A DNA stretch of 64,000 nt, taken from contig NZ_AJYQ02000001.1 in assembly GCF_000287055.2 (NCBI RefSeq), positions 59,866-123,865 on the forward strand. The letters run 5' to 3'. Positions 26,229 through 37,502 of this stretch are shown here, one piece after another (within the stretch, counting starts at the first letter, position 1; each line of letters starts with the position of its first letter). The notes beneath the pieces were generated by a model, which was given only the letters and a program-made list of their open reading frames with translations, was not told where the DNA came from and did no database searches. A program made the translations under genes and the position numbers. The DNA comes from Vibrio genomosp. F10 str. ZF-129. Lineage in GTDB: Bacteria > Pseudomonadota > Gammaproteobacteria > Enterobacterales > Vibrionaceae.

Positions 26229-27074
26229 ATGGCAACTGTAACTGCTGCTCTAGTAAAAGAACTTCGTGAACGCACAGCTGCGGGCATGATGGAATGTAAA
26301 AAAGCACTTGTTGCTGCTGAAGGCGACATTGAGCTAGCGATTGAAAATATGCGTAAATCTGGCGCAGCGAAAGCAGCTAAGAAAGCTGGTAACGTTGCTG
26401 CAGAAGGTGCAATCATTATTAAAGAAGCTGACGGTGTTGCTGCGCTTCTTGAAGTAAACTGCCAAACTGACTTCGTAGCAAAAGATTCAGGCTTCCTAGC
26501 CTTTGCTAACGAAGTTGCTGAAGTTGCTCTAGCTGAACGTCTAGACATTGAAGCACTTCAAGCTAAGTTTGAAGACGCACGTATTGCTCTAGTAACCAAA
26601 ATTGGTGAAAACATCGGCATCCGTCGCGTACAGTTCGTTGAAGGTGCAGCTATCGCTTCTTACCGTCACGGTGAGAAAATCGGTGTAGTTGTTGCTGGTG
26701 AAGGCGATGCTGAAACACTTAAGCACGTGGCTATGCACGTTGCTGCTTCTAAGCCTGAATTCTTGAATCCATCTGACGTACCTGCTGATGTAGTTGCTAA
26801 AGAGAAAGCGGTTCAAGTTGAAATCGCGATGAATGAAGGTAAACCTCAAGAAATCGCTGAGAAAATGGTTATCGGCCGCATGAAGAAATTCACAGGCGAA
26901 ATCTCTCTAACAGGCCAAGCTTTCATCATGGAACCTAAGAAAACTGTTGGCGATATTCTTAAAGAAAGAAGCGCAACAGTTACTGACTTCGTTCGTCTAG
27001 AAGTGGGTGAAGGTATCGAGAAAGCAGCTGAAATGAGCTTTGCTGAAGAAGTAGCAGCGGTTCAAAAAGGTTAA
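26229..27074 (+). CDS. tsf: Translation elongation factor Ts
   Basis: A 281-residue nucleotide exchange factor that recharges EF-Tu with GTP. Residues 5-40 form the UBA-like domain ([19 protein letters not shown]) and the core motif [12 protein letters not shown] is near residue 79, the contact region for EF-Tu. Length is normal. It is cotranscribed with rpsB at least in part. Confidence 0.98.
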   Translation: MATVTAALVKELRERTAAGMMECKKALVAAEGDIELAIENMRKSGAAKAAKKAGNVAAEGAIIIKEADGVAALLEVNCQTDFVAKDSGFLAFANEVAEVALAERLDIEALQAKFEDARIALVTKIGENIGIRRVQFVEGAAIASYRHGEKIGVVVAGEGDAETLKHVAMHVAASKPEFLNPSDVPADVVAKEKAVQVEIAMNEGKPQEIAEKMVIGRMKKFTGEISLTGQAFIMEPKKTVGDILKERSATVTDFVRLEVGEGIEKAAEMSFAEEVAAVQKG

Positions 27075-27096
27075 TCCTTTTGCATGCTTAATTATT

Positions 27097-27125
27097 AGAC
27101 CGTAGCCAAGGCTGCGGTCTTTTTG
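27097..27125 (+). terminator. Terminator after tsf
   Basis: AGACCGTAGCC / GGCTGCGGTCT (one wobble) with a short AA loop and T5. Confidence 0.92.
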
Positions 27126-27236
27126 CGAAAAGCATTTGATGATTTCAGTGATCAATGAATATTGGCAGCGTACACAATACTCAGTATTTATTCATGACCG
27201 TTAATCAAAACTATCACTTTTTGGAAGGTAAACTCC

Positions 27237-27968
27237 ATGACTACGAACCCTAAACCTGCGTACCAACGTATCCTGTTAAAACTGAGTGGCGAAGCGCTGC
27301 AAGGCGAAGAAGGTTTTGGTATTGACCCTGCAATCCTTGATCGCATGGCTCAAGAAGTAAAAGAATTGGTTGAACTTGGTGTCCAAGTCGGCGTAGTAAT
27401 CGGTGGTGGTAACCTCTTTAGAGGCGCGGGTCTCGCAGAAGCTGGCATGAACCGTGTCGTGGGTGACCACATGGGAATGCTGGCAACAGTTATGAATGGT
27501 TTAGCGATGCGTGATGCGCTTCACCGCGCTTATGTTAATGCGCGTGTTATGTCTGCTATTCCACTTAAAGGTGTCTGCGATGACTATAACTGGGCTGATG
27601 CAATTAGCCAGTTACGTCATGGTCGTGTTGTGATTTTTTCAGCCGGAACGGGCAACCCGTTTTTTACAACAGATTCTGCTGCATGTTTGCGCGGAATTGA
27701 GATTGAAGCTGACGTGGTTCTCAAAGCGACAAAAGTAGACGGTGTATTTACTGCTGACCCAGTAGCTAACCCTGATGCAGAGTTGTATGATACGCTGTCT
27801 TACAACACTATTCTTGAAAAAGAACTTAAAGTCATGGATTTGGCGGCGTTTACGCTAGCGCGTGACCACAAGATGCCAATTCGAGTGTTCAATATGAACA
27901 AACCAGGCGCATTGCGTCGCGTGGTTATGGGCGAAACGGAAGGTACACTAATCAGCGACGCCGATTAA
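27237..27968 (+). CDS. pyrH: UMP kinase
   Basis: A 243-residue hexameric amino-acid-kinase-fold enzyme that makes UDP from [14 protein letters not shown] near residue 14 and [13 protein letters not shown] near 55 are the ATP/UMP loops; [20 protein letters not shown] follows near 145. ATG follows GGAAGG. It stands between tsf and frr as in E. coli. Confidence 0.97.
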   Translation: MTTNPKPAYQRILLKLSGEALQGEEGFGIDPAILDRMAQEVKELVELGVQVGVVIGGGNLFRGAGLAEAGMNRVVGDHMGMLATVMNGLAMRDALHRAYVNARVMSAIPLKGVCDDYNWADAISQLRHGRVVIFSAGTGNPFFTTDSAACLRGIEIEADVVLKATKVDGVFTADPVANPDAELYDTLSYNTILEKELKVMDLAAFTLARDHKMPIRVFNMNKPGALRRVVMGETEGTLISDAD

Positions 27969-28065
27969 TGTACGTCTTACTATCACAAGTGTATGGTGGT
28001 AGTAGAACTTAGCTTAGAGCCCTAAATGGCTTTCCTATACTAAGAATGAAAATCAAGGTGAAATT

Positions 28066-28623
28066 GTGATCAACGAGATTAAAACAGACGCGCAAGAGCG
28101 CATGGAAAAAAGCGTCGAAGCGCTAAAAAATAACCTGACAAAAATTCGTACTGGTCGTGCACACCCAAGCTTACTTGCTGGCCTTTCCGTCGAGTACTAC
28201 GGAGCACCAACGCCATTAAATCAGGTAGCGAACGTTGTAGCTGAAGATGCACGTACTTTGTCTATCACTGTGTTTGATAGAGAGCTTGCACCTAAAGTTG
28301 AGAAAGCGATTCTAGCTTCTGATCTAGGTTTGAACCCAATGTCAGCGGGCACGGTTATTCGTGTTCCATTACCACCGTTAACTGAAGAGCGTCGTAAAGA
28401 CTTAGTTAAAATTGTTCGTGGTGAAGCTGAAGGTGGTCGTGTTGCTATCCGTAATATCCGTCGCGATGCTAACGGTGATTTGAAAGGTCTTCTAAAAGAC
28501 AAAGACATCTCTGAAGATGAAGAACGTAAAGCACAAGACGACATTCAAAAGTTGACTGACGCCGCGATTAAAAAAGTAGACGAAACGTTAGCTGTTAAAG
28601 AAAAAGAATTAATGGAAGTGTAA
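28066..28623 (+). CDS. frr: Ribosome recycling factor
   Basis: A 185-residue tRNA-shaped factor that, with EF-G, splits post-termination ribosomes. [14 protein letters not shown] (residues about 25-38) and the C-terminal helical [16 protein letters not shown] are typical. It starts with GTG. A strong terminator follows, separating it from uppS. Confidence 0.97.
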   Translation: MINEIKTDAQERMEKSVEALKNNLTKIRTGRAHPSLLAGLSVEYYGAPTPLNQVANVVAEDARTLSITVFDRELAPKVEKAILASDLGLNPMSAGTVIRVPLPPLTEERRKDLVKIVRGEAEGGRVAIRNIRRDANGDLKGLLKDKDISEDEERKAQDDIQKLTDAAIKKVDETLAVKEKELMEV

Positions 28624-28646
28624 ATAAGCACTTTGATTATCTTTAG

Positions 28647-28678
28647 AAGCGCTGTGTAAATGGCACAGCGCTTTTTTA
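28647..28678 (+). terminator. Terminator after frr
   Basis: AAGCGCTGTG / CACAGCGCTT with loop TAAATGG and T6. Confidence 0.93.
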
Positions 28679-28712
28679 TTCTATATTCACTTCAACCCAC
28701 CGAACAGCCTCT

Positions 28713-29465
28713 ATGTTAAATACTCAGTTATCAACCGAAGCGTTACCCAAACACATTGCCGTTATTATGGATGGTAATGGTCGCTGGGCTGAAGCCCAAG
28801 GTAAGCCGAGAGTTTTTGGCCATAAGAATGGTGTTACTGCAGTTCGTAAGACCATCAGCACCGCAGCCAGACTCGGTATTGAAGCCGTCACGTTATTCGC
28901 CTTTAGCAGTGAAAACTGGCGACGCCCAGAGGAAGAGGTTGGTGTATTGATGGAGTTGTTTATCACTGTATTATCAACAGAGATAAAAAAGCTGCATAAA
29001 AATAATCTTCGTTTACGTATTATTGGTGACAAGAGTCGCTTCAGTGAACGTTTACAGAAAAAAATCAGTCAAGCCGAAGAAAAAACGGCAGACAATACGG
29101 GCATGGTTATCAATATTGCCGCAAATTATGGTGGGCAGTGGGACATTACGCAGGCAATGAAAAAGCTTGCGAAAGAAGTTGAGCAGGGGAAACTCAGCTC
29201 AGATCTGATCAATGAAGATCTTATTTCATCTCATTTAACCATGTCCGATATTCCGGATGTTGATTTGCTGATCCGAACGGGTGGAGAGTGTCGAATCAGT
29301 AACTTTATGTTATGGCAATTAGCTTATGCAGAGCTTTACTTTACGCCAATTTATTGGCCAGAATTTAGTGAAGATAACCTAATTGAAGCAGTGACTTGGT
29401 TTGTTAATCGTGAACGCCGTTTTGGGTGTACAGGAAACCAAATCAAAGCATTGATGGAAAATTAA
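28713..29465 (+). CDS. uppS: Undecaprenyl diphosphate synthase
   Basis: A 250-residue cis-prenyltransferase making the C55 carrier lipid for peptidoglycan and O-antigen synthesis. [18 protein letters not shown] at residues about 12-29 holds the catalytic Asp; [17 protein letters not shown] and [14 protein letters not shown] near the end bind substrate. cdsA follows after 16 bp. The order uppS-cdsA-dxr-rseP differs from dxr-uppS-cdsA-rseP in E. coli. Confidence 0.96.
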   Translation: MLNTQLSTEALPKHIAVIMDGNGRWAEAQGKPRVFGHKNGVTAVRKTISTAARLGIEAVTLFAFSSENWRRPEEEVGVLMELFITVLSTEIKKLHKNNLRLRIIGDKSRFSERLQKKISQAEEKTADNTGMVINIAANYGGQWDITQAMKKLAKEVEQGKLSSDLINEDLISSHLTMSDIPDVDLLIRTGGECRISNFMLWQLAYAELYFTPIYWPEFSEDNLIEAVTWFVNRERRFGCTGNQIKALMEN

Positions 29466-29481
29466 TAAAGGATCCATTAGT

Positions 29482-30324
29482 TTGAAGCAACGAATTATTA
29501 CCGCACTCATTCTGGCTCCCCTGGTTATCTTAGGGATTTTTGAGCTTCCGCTGTCTTTATTTGTCATCGCGATCGCGGCAGTTACTGGGATAGGCTTCTG
29601 GGAATGGACTCAATTTGTCGAGCACAAATCTCGTCTTCGTGCATTAGTTCCTTCATTATTTATTGCCGCATTAAGCTTTGTTGTCATTGCCTTTGATGCA
29701 AAAAGCTTGAATGCGTTACTGCCTACGCATTATTTTGTGTTGGCGCTAGGCAGCGCTTGGTGGCTTTATGCCAGTGCGCTCGCGATTACTTACCCACGCT
29801 CTAGCCAATCTTGGCAAGCTTCTAATTTTTTAAGACACGCTTTTGGCTTGCTAACACTGCTACCTTTTTTGTGGAGTATTCTGATATTAAGAGCCCAAGG
29901 TATTGAAACTGATGTCTATTATGGCGCTAAGCTTGTTCTATTTGTGTGCTTGATTGTCTGGGCGGCGGATAGTGGTGCATACTTTGCTGGAAGAGCGTTT
30001 GGAAGAAGAAAAATGGCGCCATCAGTAAGTCCAAACAAAACGATAGAGGGGCTCGTTGGTGGAATTATTACGGCTATCATCGTTGGCTGGTTTACCGCAC
30101 AATGGTTTGGAATCGAATTTACGAGCTCCGCTTCTATGGTAGTGATTACGCTAATAACCGTGATTATTTCAGTGCTTGGTGATTTGGTCGAAAGTATGTT
30201 CAAGCGCGTTTCTGGTATCAAAGATAGCAGCAACATTATCCCAGGGCACGGTGGAGTTTTAGACAGAATAGATAGCTTAACGGCTGCGTTCCCTGTTTTT
30301 GCTTTTCTTTACTTCATCTTTTAA
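29482..30324 (+). CDS. cdsA: Phosphatidate cytidylyltransferase
   Basis: A 280-residue inner-membrane enzyme with about 7-8 membrane segments that forms CDP-diacylglycerol, the branch point of phospholipid synthesis. The C-terminal family signature is clear: FGRRKMAPSVSPNKTIEG, then SMFKRVSGIKDSSNIIPGHG and GVLDRIDSLT. It begins with TTG behind AAAGGA. Downstream, a 20-bp hairpin separates it from dxr. Confidence 0.95.
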   Translation: MKQRIITALILAPLVILGIFELPLSLFVIAIAAVTGIGFWEWTQFVEHKSRLRALVPSLFIAALSFVVIAFDAKSLNALLPTHYFVLALGSAWWLYASALAITYPRSSQSWQASNFLRHAFGLLTLLPFLWSILILRAQGIETDVYYGAKLVLFVCLIVWAADSGAYFAGRAFGRRKMAPSVSPNKTIEGLVGGIITAIIVGWFTAQWFGIEFTSSASMVVITLITVIISVLGDLVESMFKRVSGIKDSSNIIPGHGGVLDRIDSLTAAFPVFAFLYFIF

Positions 30325-30329
30325 TGAAT

Positions 30330-30349
30330 AGGTAAGTGTTTACTTACCT
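30330..30349 (+). repeat. Perfect hairpin between cdsA and dxr
   Basis: AGGTAAGT-GTTT-ACTTACCT: an 8-bp stem with a 4-base loop and no T-tract, ending 18 bp before dxr. It may be a processing or operator site. Confidence 0.6.
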
Positions 30350-30367
30350 CTCGAAATTACGGTTATA

Positions 30368-31579
30368 GTGATGCGTAAGCTAACGATTTTAGGCGCTACA
30401 GGCTCAATTGGTGCAAGCACATTAAAAGTGGTAGAGCAGAACCCTGAGCAATTCTCTGTGGTTGCTTTAGCCGCAAGCAGCAATGTGGATAAAATGCTGG
30501 AGTTATGCGTCAAGTGGCAACCGAAATACGCGGTCATGGCGGATTTAAAAGCCGCCTCTTTGTTGAAAACCAAGCTATCATCTATCGCCCCTCGTATAGA
30601 GGTTTTGGCTGGGCCTGAAGCAACGTGTCACGTTGCTGAATTTAACGAGGTAGATACGGTTATGGCCGCTATTGTTGGAGCAGCTGGATTGCTGCCTACG
30701 ATGGCAGCGATTAGAGCGGGCAAGCGAGTGTTACTGGCAAACAAAGAAGCCTTGGTTATGTCTGGCCAGCTTTTTATTGATGCGGTTAAACAGCATGGCG
30801 CAGAACTGCTTCCTGTGGATAGCGAGCACAATGCCATTTTTCAATGCTTACCAAGTGAGATTCAAACAACCTTAGGTCATTGCGATCTCACACAGCACGG
30901 TGTTCAGCATATCTTATTAACGGGCTCTGGCGGCCCATTTCGTTATACCGAAGTTTCATCGCTGATTCATGTCACACCGGAGCAGGCGATTGCTCACCCT
31001 AACTGGTCTATGGGGCCTAAAATATCGGTCGATTCAGCAACCATGATGAATAAAGGGCTGGAGTATATCGAGGCGAAGTGGTTGTTTAATGCTAAACAAT
31101 CTGAGCTGAAAGTGATCATCCATCCTCAATCGGTTATTCATTCTATGGTCCAATTTCGTGATGGTTCTGTGATTGCCCAGATGGGAGAGCCTGATATGGC
31201 CACTCCGATAGCATCGGCAATGGCTTATCCAAAACGCGTGAGTTCCGGTGTTTCTGCTCTAGATTTTACCCGCCTTAGTGAGCTGACTTTCATAGAACCT
31301 GATTACTCTCGCTACCCATGTTTGAAGCTGGCGATAGATGCTTGTTATGAAGGGCAGCACCTGACAACCGCGCTAAATGCAGCGAATGAAGTAACGGTTG
31401 AGGCTTTCTTACAACGACAATTAGGGTTTACCGATATCGCTCGAGTTAATGAAATCGTCATGTCTAAAGTCTGTGCAATCGACTCTTATTCCGCGCCATT
31501 GGACTTGGAAAGCTTGCTTGAGGTAGATAAGATGGCTCGGGAAATGACGAATCAGATATTACGAGAGCGTACAGCATGA
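30368..31579 (+). CDS. dxr: 1-deoxy-D-xylulose 5-phosphate reductoisomerase
   Basis: A 403-residue NADPH- and metal-dependent enzyme, the second step of the MEP isoprenoid route that feeds UppS. The NADPH loop [20 protein letters not shown] is at residues about 6-25, with [11 protein letters not shown] near 123 and the metal site [13 protein letters not shown] near 150. GTG 30368 and the adjacent ATG 30371 are both possible starts. Its end overlaps rseP by four bases. Confidence 0.96.
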   Translation: MMRKLTILGATGSIGASTLKVVEQNPEQFSVVALAASSNVDKMLELCVKWQPKYAVMADLKAASLLKTKLSSIAPRIEVLAGPEATCHVAEFNEVDTVMAAIVGAAGLLPTMAAIRAGKRVLLANKEALVMSGQLFIDAVKQHGAELLPVDSEHNAIFQCLPSEIQTTLGHCDLTQHGVQHILLTGSGGPFRYTEVSSLIHVTPEQAIAHPNWSMGPKISVDSATMMNKGLEYIEAKWLFNAKQSELKVIIHPQSVIHSMVQFRDGSVIAQMGEPDMATPIASAMAYPKRVSSGVSALDFTRLSELTFIEPDYSRYPCLKLAIDACYEGQHLTTALNAANEVTVEAFLQRQLGFTDIARVNEIVMSKVCAIDSYSAPLDLESLLEVDKMAREMTNQILRERTA

Positions 31580-32934
31580 CAGGAATACTGTGGAATTTTG
31601 CCTCCTTTGTGATTGCGCTGGGCATTCTAGTTGCCGTGCATGAATTTGGCCACTTTTGGGTCGCTCGCCGCTGCGGAGTCAAAGTCGAAAAGTTTTCTAT
31701 TGGCTTTGGCAAATCTCTATGGCGGAAGGTAGGGAAAGATGGAACAGAATACAGCCTTTCAATGATCCCTCTTGGCGGCTATGTCAAAATGGTAGACAGC
31801 CGTGTTGATGAGATTCCCCCAGAACAATACCATGTAGCTTTCGATAAAAAGCCGTTATTGCAGAGAACAGCCATTGTCGCTGCTGGACCAATATTTAATT
31901 TCCTATTTGCGATTTTCGCCTACTGGGCAGTCTTTTTAATTGGGGTTCCCGCGGTTAAGCCGGTTATTGGTGAAGTAACACCTTATTCTATTGCAGCGAA
32001 TGCAGGCCTTAAGCCGGGTATGGAACTTACCGCTGTCTCTGGCGTCAAAACCCGTGATTGGGAGTCGGTGAATATGGGTATCATCGCTCATATTGGCGAT
32101 GATAACTTAACGTTCACGGTATCGTCAGAAGAAGGTGTGGGCGTATCACAAATTAAGACTCTTGATTTATCTGAGTGGAACTTTGACCCAGAAAAGCAGT
32201 CTGCTATGGGGACATTAGGGTTTATGCCTTATCGACCAGAGGTTTCCATGACGTTGGCTAATGTTTCAGAGGGCAGCGCTGGTGATCGTGCAGGACTTGA
32301 AGTGGGTGATACACTGCTTGCAGCAGACCAGGTTGAATTGAACAATTGGCAGCAGTTAGTTGAGGTCATTCAAAGTAAACCAGAACAACCCATTGAATTA
32401 TTGATTGAACGAGACAACGAAAATCGTACTATCACATTAACTCCCGGGCGTCGTGATGATCACCAGGGCAAGTCGATAGGTTTTGCGGGAATCGCTTCGG
32501 AAGTCTCAGAATGGCCTGAAAAATATCGATTTGAACTGCAATATGGTGTATTTGAATCTATCGGTAAGTCGATTGAGAAAACCGGTCAGGTTATTAATTT
32601 AACGGCGACCATGTTGAAGAAATTGGTGGTCGGTGATGTCGGTCTAAATAATTTGAGTGGCCCAATTTCTATCGCAAAAGGGGCTGGTACAACCGCTGAT
32701 TATGGGCTCGTATACTTTTTAGGCTTTTTAGCGCTCATCAGTATCAATTTAGGCATTATTAATTTAGTACCATTGCCAATGTTAGACGGTGGTCATTTGC
32801 TGTTTTTTGCTATTGAAGCAATCATTCGTCGCCCAGTGCCAGAAAAGGTACAAGAAATGGGTTTTCGAATCGGTGGTGCTGTTATTTTGTCATTTATGGC
32901 AATCGCAATTTTTAATGATTTTTCTCGCCTGTAA
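31576..32934 (+). CDS. rseP: Site-2 zinc protease RseP
   Basis: A 452-residue inner-membrane metalloprotease that cuts the anti-sigma-E factor RseA (after DegS) and cleared signal peptides. The zinc motif HEFGH is near residue 22, two PDZ domains occupy about 115-310, and the second active-site motif [12 protein letters not shown] is near 398. Four membrane segments. It overlaps dxr (ATGA) and precedes bamA, its envelope-stress context. Confidence 0.96.
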   Translation: MTGILWNFASFVIALGILVAVHEFGHFWVARRCGVKVEKFSIGFGKSLWRKVGKDGTEYSLSMIPLGGYVKMVDSRVDEIPPEQYHVAFDKKPLLQRTAIVAAGPIFNFLFAIFAYWAVFLIGVPAVKPVIGEVTPYSIAANAGLKPGMELTAVSGVKTRDWESVNMGIIAHIGDDNLTFTVSSEEGVGVSQIKTLDLSEWNFDPEKQSAMGTLGFMPYRPEVSMTLANVSEGSAGDRAGLEVGDTLLAADQVELNNWQQLVEVIQSKPEQPIELLIERDNENRTITLTPGRRDDHQGKSIGFAGIASEVSEWPEKYRFELQYGVFESIGKSIEKTGQVINLTATMLKKLVVGDVGLNNLSGPISIAKGAGTTADYGLVYFLGFLALISINLGIINLVPLPMLDGGHLLFFAIEAIIRRPVPEKVQEMGFRIGGAVILSFMAIAIFNDFSRL

Positions 32935-32979
32935 GCAAGGCTCAGGTTGTAGTGTAGTAAAGGAATAGCTAAGACAAAT

Positions 32980-35394
32980 ATGGCGATTAAAAAGATTCTG
33001 TTTGCAACGTTGTTAGCAACAAGCGTATCGGCAAATAGCGCAGAGAACTTTGTTGTTCAAGATATCAAGATCGACGGATTACAGCGTGTGGCACTTGGTG
33101 CAGCGTTACTGCAGATGCCCGTCCGAATTGGCGATGAGATCGACAGTCAAAATGTTGCTGAGATTATTCAATCTCTCTATGCATCGGGTAATTTCGAAGA
33201 TGTTCAAGTTTTACGTGATAACGATGTGCTCGTTATTCAAGTGAAAGAGCGCCCTACGATTGCCAGTATCTCTTTCTCAGGTAACAAAGCGATCAAAGAA
33301 GAGCAGCTTCAGCAAAACTTAGACGCTTCAGGTATTCGACAAGGTGAAGCACTTGATCGGACAACTCTCGCTAATATCGAGAAAGGTCTTGAAGATTTCT
33401 ATTACAGCGTGGGTAAATATAACGCAACGGTTCAGGCTGTTGTCACGCCTTTACCGCGAAATCGTTCTGATTTGAAGTTTGTTTTTACCGAAGGTGTTTC
33501 CGCTAAAATCAAGCAAATTAACTTTATTGGTAACACGGTCTTTAACGATAAAGAGTTAGTCGGGCGTTTTAACTTGAATGTTGACGTTGCATGGTGGAAC
33601 TTCCTTGCTGATGATAAATACCAGAAGCAAGTCTTGGCTGCTGATATCGAATCACTTCGCTCGTTCTATTTGGATCGTGGCTACTTGAAGTTTCAAGTAG
33701 ACTCAACGCAGGTGGCAATCTCTCCTGATAAAAAAGGCGTATACATTACCTTAGGTATTAACGAAGGTGATGCTTATACGATTAAAGATGTTAGCTTCCG
33801 TGGCGAACTGATTGGTAAGAGATCTGAATTTGAAGAGATGATTCCGTTTGATTTAGGTTCGGTTTACAACGGTTCATCGGTTACCCAGTTAGAAGAAGAG
33901 ATCAAGCGTGTTCTGGGTGAAGCTGGTTATGCGTATCCGCAAGTCAGAACCTTGCCAGATTTTAATGATGAAACGAACGAAGTTTCGCTAGTGATTGACG
34001 TCGAAGCGGGTAATCGTATCTATGTTCGTGATATTCGATTTGTCGGTAACAACTCAACGCGCGATGAAGTCATGCGTCGTGAAATGCGTCAAATGGAAGG
34101 AAGCTGGTTAAACTCAAAATCAATCGAAACGGGCAAGACTCGATTAAATCGATTAGGTTTCTTTGAAACGGTAAACGTACAAACCGTGCGTGTTCCTGGA
34201 AGTGAGGACCAAGTTGATCTTGTTTATGATGTGAAAGAAGCGAACTCAGGCAGCATTAACTTTGGTGTCGGCTACGGTACTGAATCGGGTGTGAGCTTCC
34301 AAGTCGGTTTGCAGCAAGATAACTTTATTGGTTCAGGTAATCGTGTGGGCATAAACGCGATGATGAACGATTATCAAAAGAACGTCAGTTTAGATTACCG
34401 TGACCCGTATTGGACGCTCGATGGTGTCAGTCTGGGGGGTAAAATCTTCTACAACGAATTTGAAGCTTCTGAAGCGGGTATCGTTGATTATACCAATGAA
34501 AGCTACGGGGTCAGTATGACACTGGGTAGCTGGGCGAATGAGGTGAACTTTTTTGAACTGGGTGTAGGCTATACCCACAACAAGATCGGTAACTTATCGC
34601 CTTACTTGCAAGTTGAGCAGTTCTTAGCGTCACAAGCCAGTAATATTGATAATTCAGGCTCATTGAATACCAATGACTTCGATATTAATATTTCCTGGAC
34701 TCGTAACCAATTAAACCGTGGTTACTTCCCGACAGCGGGTAACCACCAACGAGCATTTTATAAAATGACCGTACCTGGCTCTGACGTACAGTACTTCAAA
34801 GTTCAGTATGATATTCGCCAGTACTTCCCGTTGACGCAAAAGCATGACTTCGCCTTGTTGATGCGCGGTCGCTTGGGGTACGGCAATGGCTACGGTCAAA
34901 CCGATGGGCAAGACAATTTGTTCCCATTCTATGAGAACTACTACGCCGGTGGCTTTACTTCGCTGCGTGGCTTTGGGTCAAACTCAGCCGGTCCGAAAGC
35001 GGTTTATCGTGATTACTCTGGCTCAAATAATGGTACAGATACCGCGACAGATGACTCAGTAGGGGGTAACGCTGTTGCCTTAGCCAGTCTGGAATTGATT
35101 TTCCCAACACCGTTTGCGTCAGATGAAGTACGCAGCCAAATTCGAACAAGCTTATTTATTGATGCGGCAAGCGTGTGGGATACCGAGTTTGACTATCGTG
35201 ATTCAGGTGCCGAATATGGCAGTGACTACTATTACGATTACTCAGATCCAACCAATTATCGTGCGTCTTACGGCGCAGCATTACAGTGGATGTCGCCGAT
35301 GGGCCCTCTGGTCTTCTCGTTGGCATCACCTATTAAGAGTTTTGAGGGTGATGACGAAGAGGTATTCACTTTCACTATTGGCAGAACCTTCTAA
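32980..35394 (+). CDS. bamA: Outer membrane protein assembly factor BamA
   Basis: An 804-residue outer-membrane protein, the core of the BAM complex that folds and inserts beta-barrels. A signal peptide ends near SANSA, five POTRA domains follow (to about residue 420), then a 16-strand barrel with the lid-loop motif LRGFGSNS near 665 and a C-terminal aromatic beta-signal FTIGRTF. It is followed after 14 bp by skp, its chaperone partner. Confidence 0.97.
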   Translation: MAIKKILFATLLATSVSANSAENFVVQDIKIDGLQRVALGAALLQMPVRIGDEIDSQNVAEIIQSLYASGNFEDVQVLRDNDVLVIQVKERPTIASISFSGNKAIKEEQLQQNLDASGIRQGEALDRTTLANIEKGLEDFYYSVGKYNATVQAVVTPLPRNRSDLKFVFTEGVSAKIKQINFIGNTVFNDKELVGRFNLNVDVAWWNFLADDKYQKQVLAADIESLRSFYLDRGYLKFQVDSTQVAISPDKKGVYITLGINEGDAYTIKDVSFRGELIGKRSEFEEMIPFDLGSVYNGSSVTQLEEEIKRVLGEAGYAYPQVRTLPDFNDETNEVSLVIDVEAGNRIYVRDIRFVGNNSTRDEVMRREMRQMEGSWLNSKSIETGKTRLNRLGFFETVNVQTVRVPGSEDQVDLVYDVKEANSGSINFGVGYGTESGVSFQVGLQQDNFIGSGNRVGINAMMNDYQKNVSLDYRDPYWTLDGVSLGGKIFYNEFEASEAGIVDYTNESYGVSMTLGSWANEVNFFELGVGYTHNKIGNLSPYLQVEQFLASQASNIDNSGSLNTNDFDINISWTRNQLNRGYFPTAGNHQRAFYKMTVPGSDVQYFKVQYDIRQYFPLTQKHDFALLMRGRLGYGNGYGQTDGQDNLFPFYENYYAGGFTSLRGFGSNSAGPKAVYRDYSGSNNGTDTATDDSVGGNAVALASLELIFPTPFASDEVRSQIRTSLFIDAASVWDTEFDYRDSGAEYGSDYYYDYSDPTNYRASYGAALQWMSPMGPLVFSLASPIKSFEGDDEEVFTFTIGRTF

Positions 35395-35408
35395 TAAAGG
35401 AAATTACT

Positions 35409-35918
35409 TTGAAAAATATCATGAAAGCGGCTGGTGTTAGCCTTGTTGTTTTAAGCACATCAATGTTTGCACACGCAGCAGAAGCAGCACAAAAAATAGG
35501 TTATGTTAATTCGGCTCAAATTTTTCAAGCACTTCCACAACGAGAAGTGGTATTGCAAAAAATGCAAGAAGAGTTCAAAGATCGTGCAGCGGAACTTCAA
35601 ACGATTCAAGCTCAAGCTAAGACTAAAATGGAAAAGCTACAGCGTGATGGTGAATTGCTGGGCCAAGAGGAAGTTGAAAAACTTCGTGTTGAGATTAGCC
35701 AACTAGAAAGTAACTTCCAAATCAAAGGTAAGTCGTTAGAGCAAGCGTCAGCACGTCGTGAAGCAGAAGAGAAGCAAAAATTGTTTAAACTGATTCAAGA
35801 CGCGGTTAACAAAGTGGCTGAAAAAGAAGGCTATGACCTTATTATTGAAGCGCAGGCTCTACAGTACGCGAAGCCTGAATACAATATTTCTGAAAAAGTC
35901 ATCGACTCACTAAAATAA
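35409..35918 (+). CDS. skp: Periplasmic chaperone Skp (OmpH)
   Basis: A 169-residue trimeric holdase that carries unfolded outer-membrane proteins to BamA. Signal peptide with cleavage around HAAEA; mature protein begins [13 protein letters not shown] and consists mostly of long charged helices (about residues 50-130), the tentacles. I chose TTG 35409 because AAAGGAA is 6-7 bases before it; ATG 35421 would lie too far from that site but keeps a signal peptide. lpxD follows after one base. Confidence 0.94.
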   Translation: MKNIMKAAGVSLVVLSTSMFAHAAEAAQKIGYVNSAQIFQALPQREVVLQKMQEEFKDRAAELQTIQAQAKTKMEKLQRDGELLGQEEVEKLRVEISQLESNFQIKGKSLEQASARREAEEKQKLFKLIQDAVNKVAEKEGYDLIIEAQALQYAKPEYNISEKVIDSLK

Positions 35919-35919
35919 T

Positions 35920-36951
35920 ATGTTGAAACTAACACTTGCCGAATTGGCTACGATAACGGGTGGAGAACTGTATGGGGACGCAAGTGCTACTGTGTCTACC
36001 GTTGCTCCGATGGACAAAGCCGTTGAAGGTACCGTCACTTTCTTATCTAATGTTAAGTATGCCAAGCACTTAAATGATTGTCTTGCGACGGTTGTGATGG
36101 TGAAAGAAGCACAGCGGGAACATTTTGAGGGTAATGTTTTAGTCGTTGACGATCCTTATATTGCGTTTGCAAAAGTGGCTCAAGCATTAGATACAACGCC
36201 TTCTGCTGCTCAAGGTATTGCAGCTTCAGCGGCCATCGCTTCTGATGCGGTGATCGGTCAGAATGTTTCAATCGGTGCTAATGCAACGATTGAATCTGGG
36301 GTAACGCTGAGTGATAACGTGGTTATCGGTGCTGGCTGTTTTGTGGGTAAGAATGCATCCATCGGCTCTAACACTCAACTGTGGGCGAATGTTTCTATCT
36401 ACCATAGTGTCGCTATTGGCAGTGATTGCTTGATTCAATCTAATACTGTTATTGGTGCCGATGGTTTTGGTTATGCCAATGAAAAAGGTGAGTGGGTCAA
36501 AATCCCTCAACTCGGTACGGTCCGAATCGGTAATCGTGTGGAAATTGGCGCATGTACGACAATAGACCGCGGTGCGTTAGATGACACTGTGATTGAAGAT
36601 AACGTTATTATCGACAATCAGATCCAAATCGCGCATAACGTGCACATCGGATATGGTACAGCCATGGCGGGTGGTACGATTGTCGCTGGCAGTACAACCA
36701 TAGGTAAATATTGCATCATTGGTGGCGGAACGGTTATCAACGGGCATATTGAAATCGTTGATGGGGTCACTATCACCGGTATGGGCATGGTGATGAGAGG
36801 CATTTCTGAAAAAGGCATGTACTCTTCAGGCATTCCATTACAGCCTAATCGTGAGTGGCGAAAAACGGCCACGCGTGTTCACCGCATTGATGAGATGAAC
36901 AAACGTTTGAAGGCTGTCGAGAAACAATTGGAACCGAAAGCGGAATCCTAA
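35920..36951 (+). CDS. lpxD: UDP-3-O-(3-hydroxyacyl)glucosamine N-acyltransferase
   Basis: A 343-residue cytosolic trimer that adds the second acyl chain in lipid A synthesis. An N-terminal uridine-binding domain (to about 100) precedes a left-handed beta-helix of hexapeptide repeats (about 105-315); the catalytic His lies in [12 protein letters not shown] near residue 236, and a helical tail ends the protein. The start ATG overlaps TAAT of skp closely, implying coupling. Confidence 0.96.
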   Translation: MLKLTLAELATITGGELYGDASATVSTVAPMDKAVEGTVTFLSNVKYAKHLNDCLATVVMVKEAQREHFEGNVLVVDDPYIAFAKVAQALDTTPSAAQGIAASAAIASDAVIGQNVSIGANATIESGVTLSDNVVIGAGCFVGKNASIGSNTQLWANVSIYHSVAIGSDCLIQSNTVIGADGFGYANEKGEWVKIPQLGTVRIGNRVEIGACTTIDRGALDDTVIEDNVIIDNQIQIAHNVHIGYGTAMAGGTIVAGSTTIGKYCIIGGGTVINGHIEIVDGVTITGMGMVMRGISEKGMYSSGIPLQPNREWRKTATRVHRIDEMNKRLKAVEKQLEPKAES

Positions 36952-36967
36952 TTCCATCTTTCTAGCA

Positions 36968-36994
36968 AAAGGCTCGCGAAAAGCGAGTCTTTTT
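36968..36994 (+). terminator. Terminator-like hairpin after lpxD
   Basis: AAAGGCTCGC / GCGAGTCTTT (one wobble) with loop GAAAA and T5. It divides lpxD from fabZ although the pathway genes continue. Confidence 0.8.
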
Positions 36995-37042
36995 CGTCTA
37001 TTATATTGAGCAAATAATTTTAAAGTTTTACGAAATAGGAAT

Positions 37043-37501
37043 ATGACTTTGACTACTGAAAATAAAACGATGAACATTACTGAAATTCAGGAGTTACTTC
37101 CTCATCGCTACCCATTCTTACTCATTGACCGTGTGACGGATTATGAAGAAGCTAAACACTTAACGGCGATTAAAAATGTATCAGTAAACGAGCCACAGTT
37201 CACCGGTCATTTTCCACAGCTGCCTGTATTCCCTGGTGTGTTGATTCTAGAAGCCATGGCACAAGCCACGGGCCTATTGGGTTTCAAATCGTTTGGTGCG
37301 CCAGCTGATAACGAGCTTTACTACTTTGCGAGTGTTGATAAAGCGAAATTCCGTAAACCCGTTGTTCCCGGTGATCAAATGGTGATCAAAGTTGAATTTA
37401 TTAAAGAGCGTCGCGGTATTGCTGCCTTTAATGGTGTAGCGACTGTCGATGGTGTCGTGGTCTGTTCTGCTGAGCTAAAATGTGCTCGCCGAGAGTTCTA
37501 A
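37043..37501 (+). CDS. fabZ: 3-hydroxyacyl-ACP dehydratase FabZ
   Basis: A 152-residue hot-dog-fold dehydratase of fatty acid elongation, competing with LpxA for 3-hydroxyacyl-[17 protein letters not shown] (residues about 15-28) and [20 protein letters not shown] near 56 carry the catalytic His and Glu. ATG 37043 has AGGA at good spacing; the inner ATG 37070 has none. One base separates it from lpxA. Confidence 0.96.
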   Translation: MTLTTENKTMNITEIQELLPHRYPFLLIDRVTDYEEAKHLTAIKNVSVNEPQFTGHFPQLPVFPGVLILEAMAQATGLLGFKSFGAPADNELYYFASVDKAKFRKPVVPGDQMVIKVEFIKERRGIAAFNGVATVDGVVVCSAELKCARREF

Positions 37502-37502
37502 T

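Noticed and set aside
28221..28544. 107-codon open frame antisense to frr
   Set aside because: Shadow frame: Ser/Arg-rich composition from reversed frr codons, no conserved features.
32700..32980. Sigma-E promoter before bamA at the end of rseP
   Set aside because: I could not find a GGAACTT-N16-TCTGA-like pair by eye; it may exist but is not supported.
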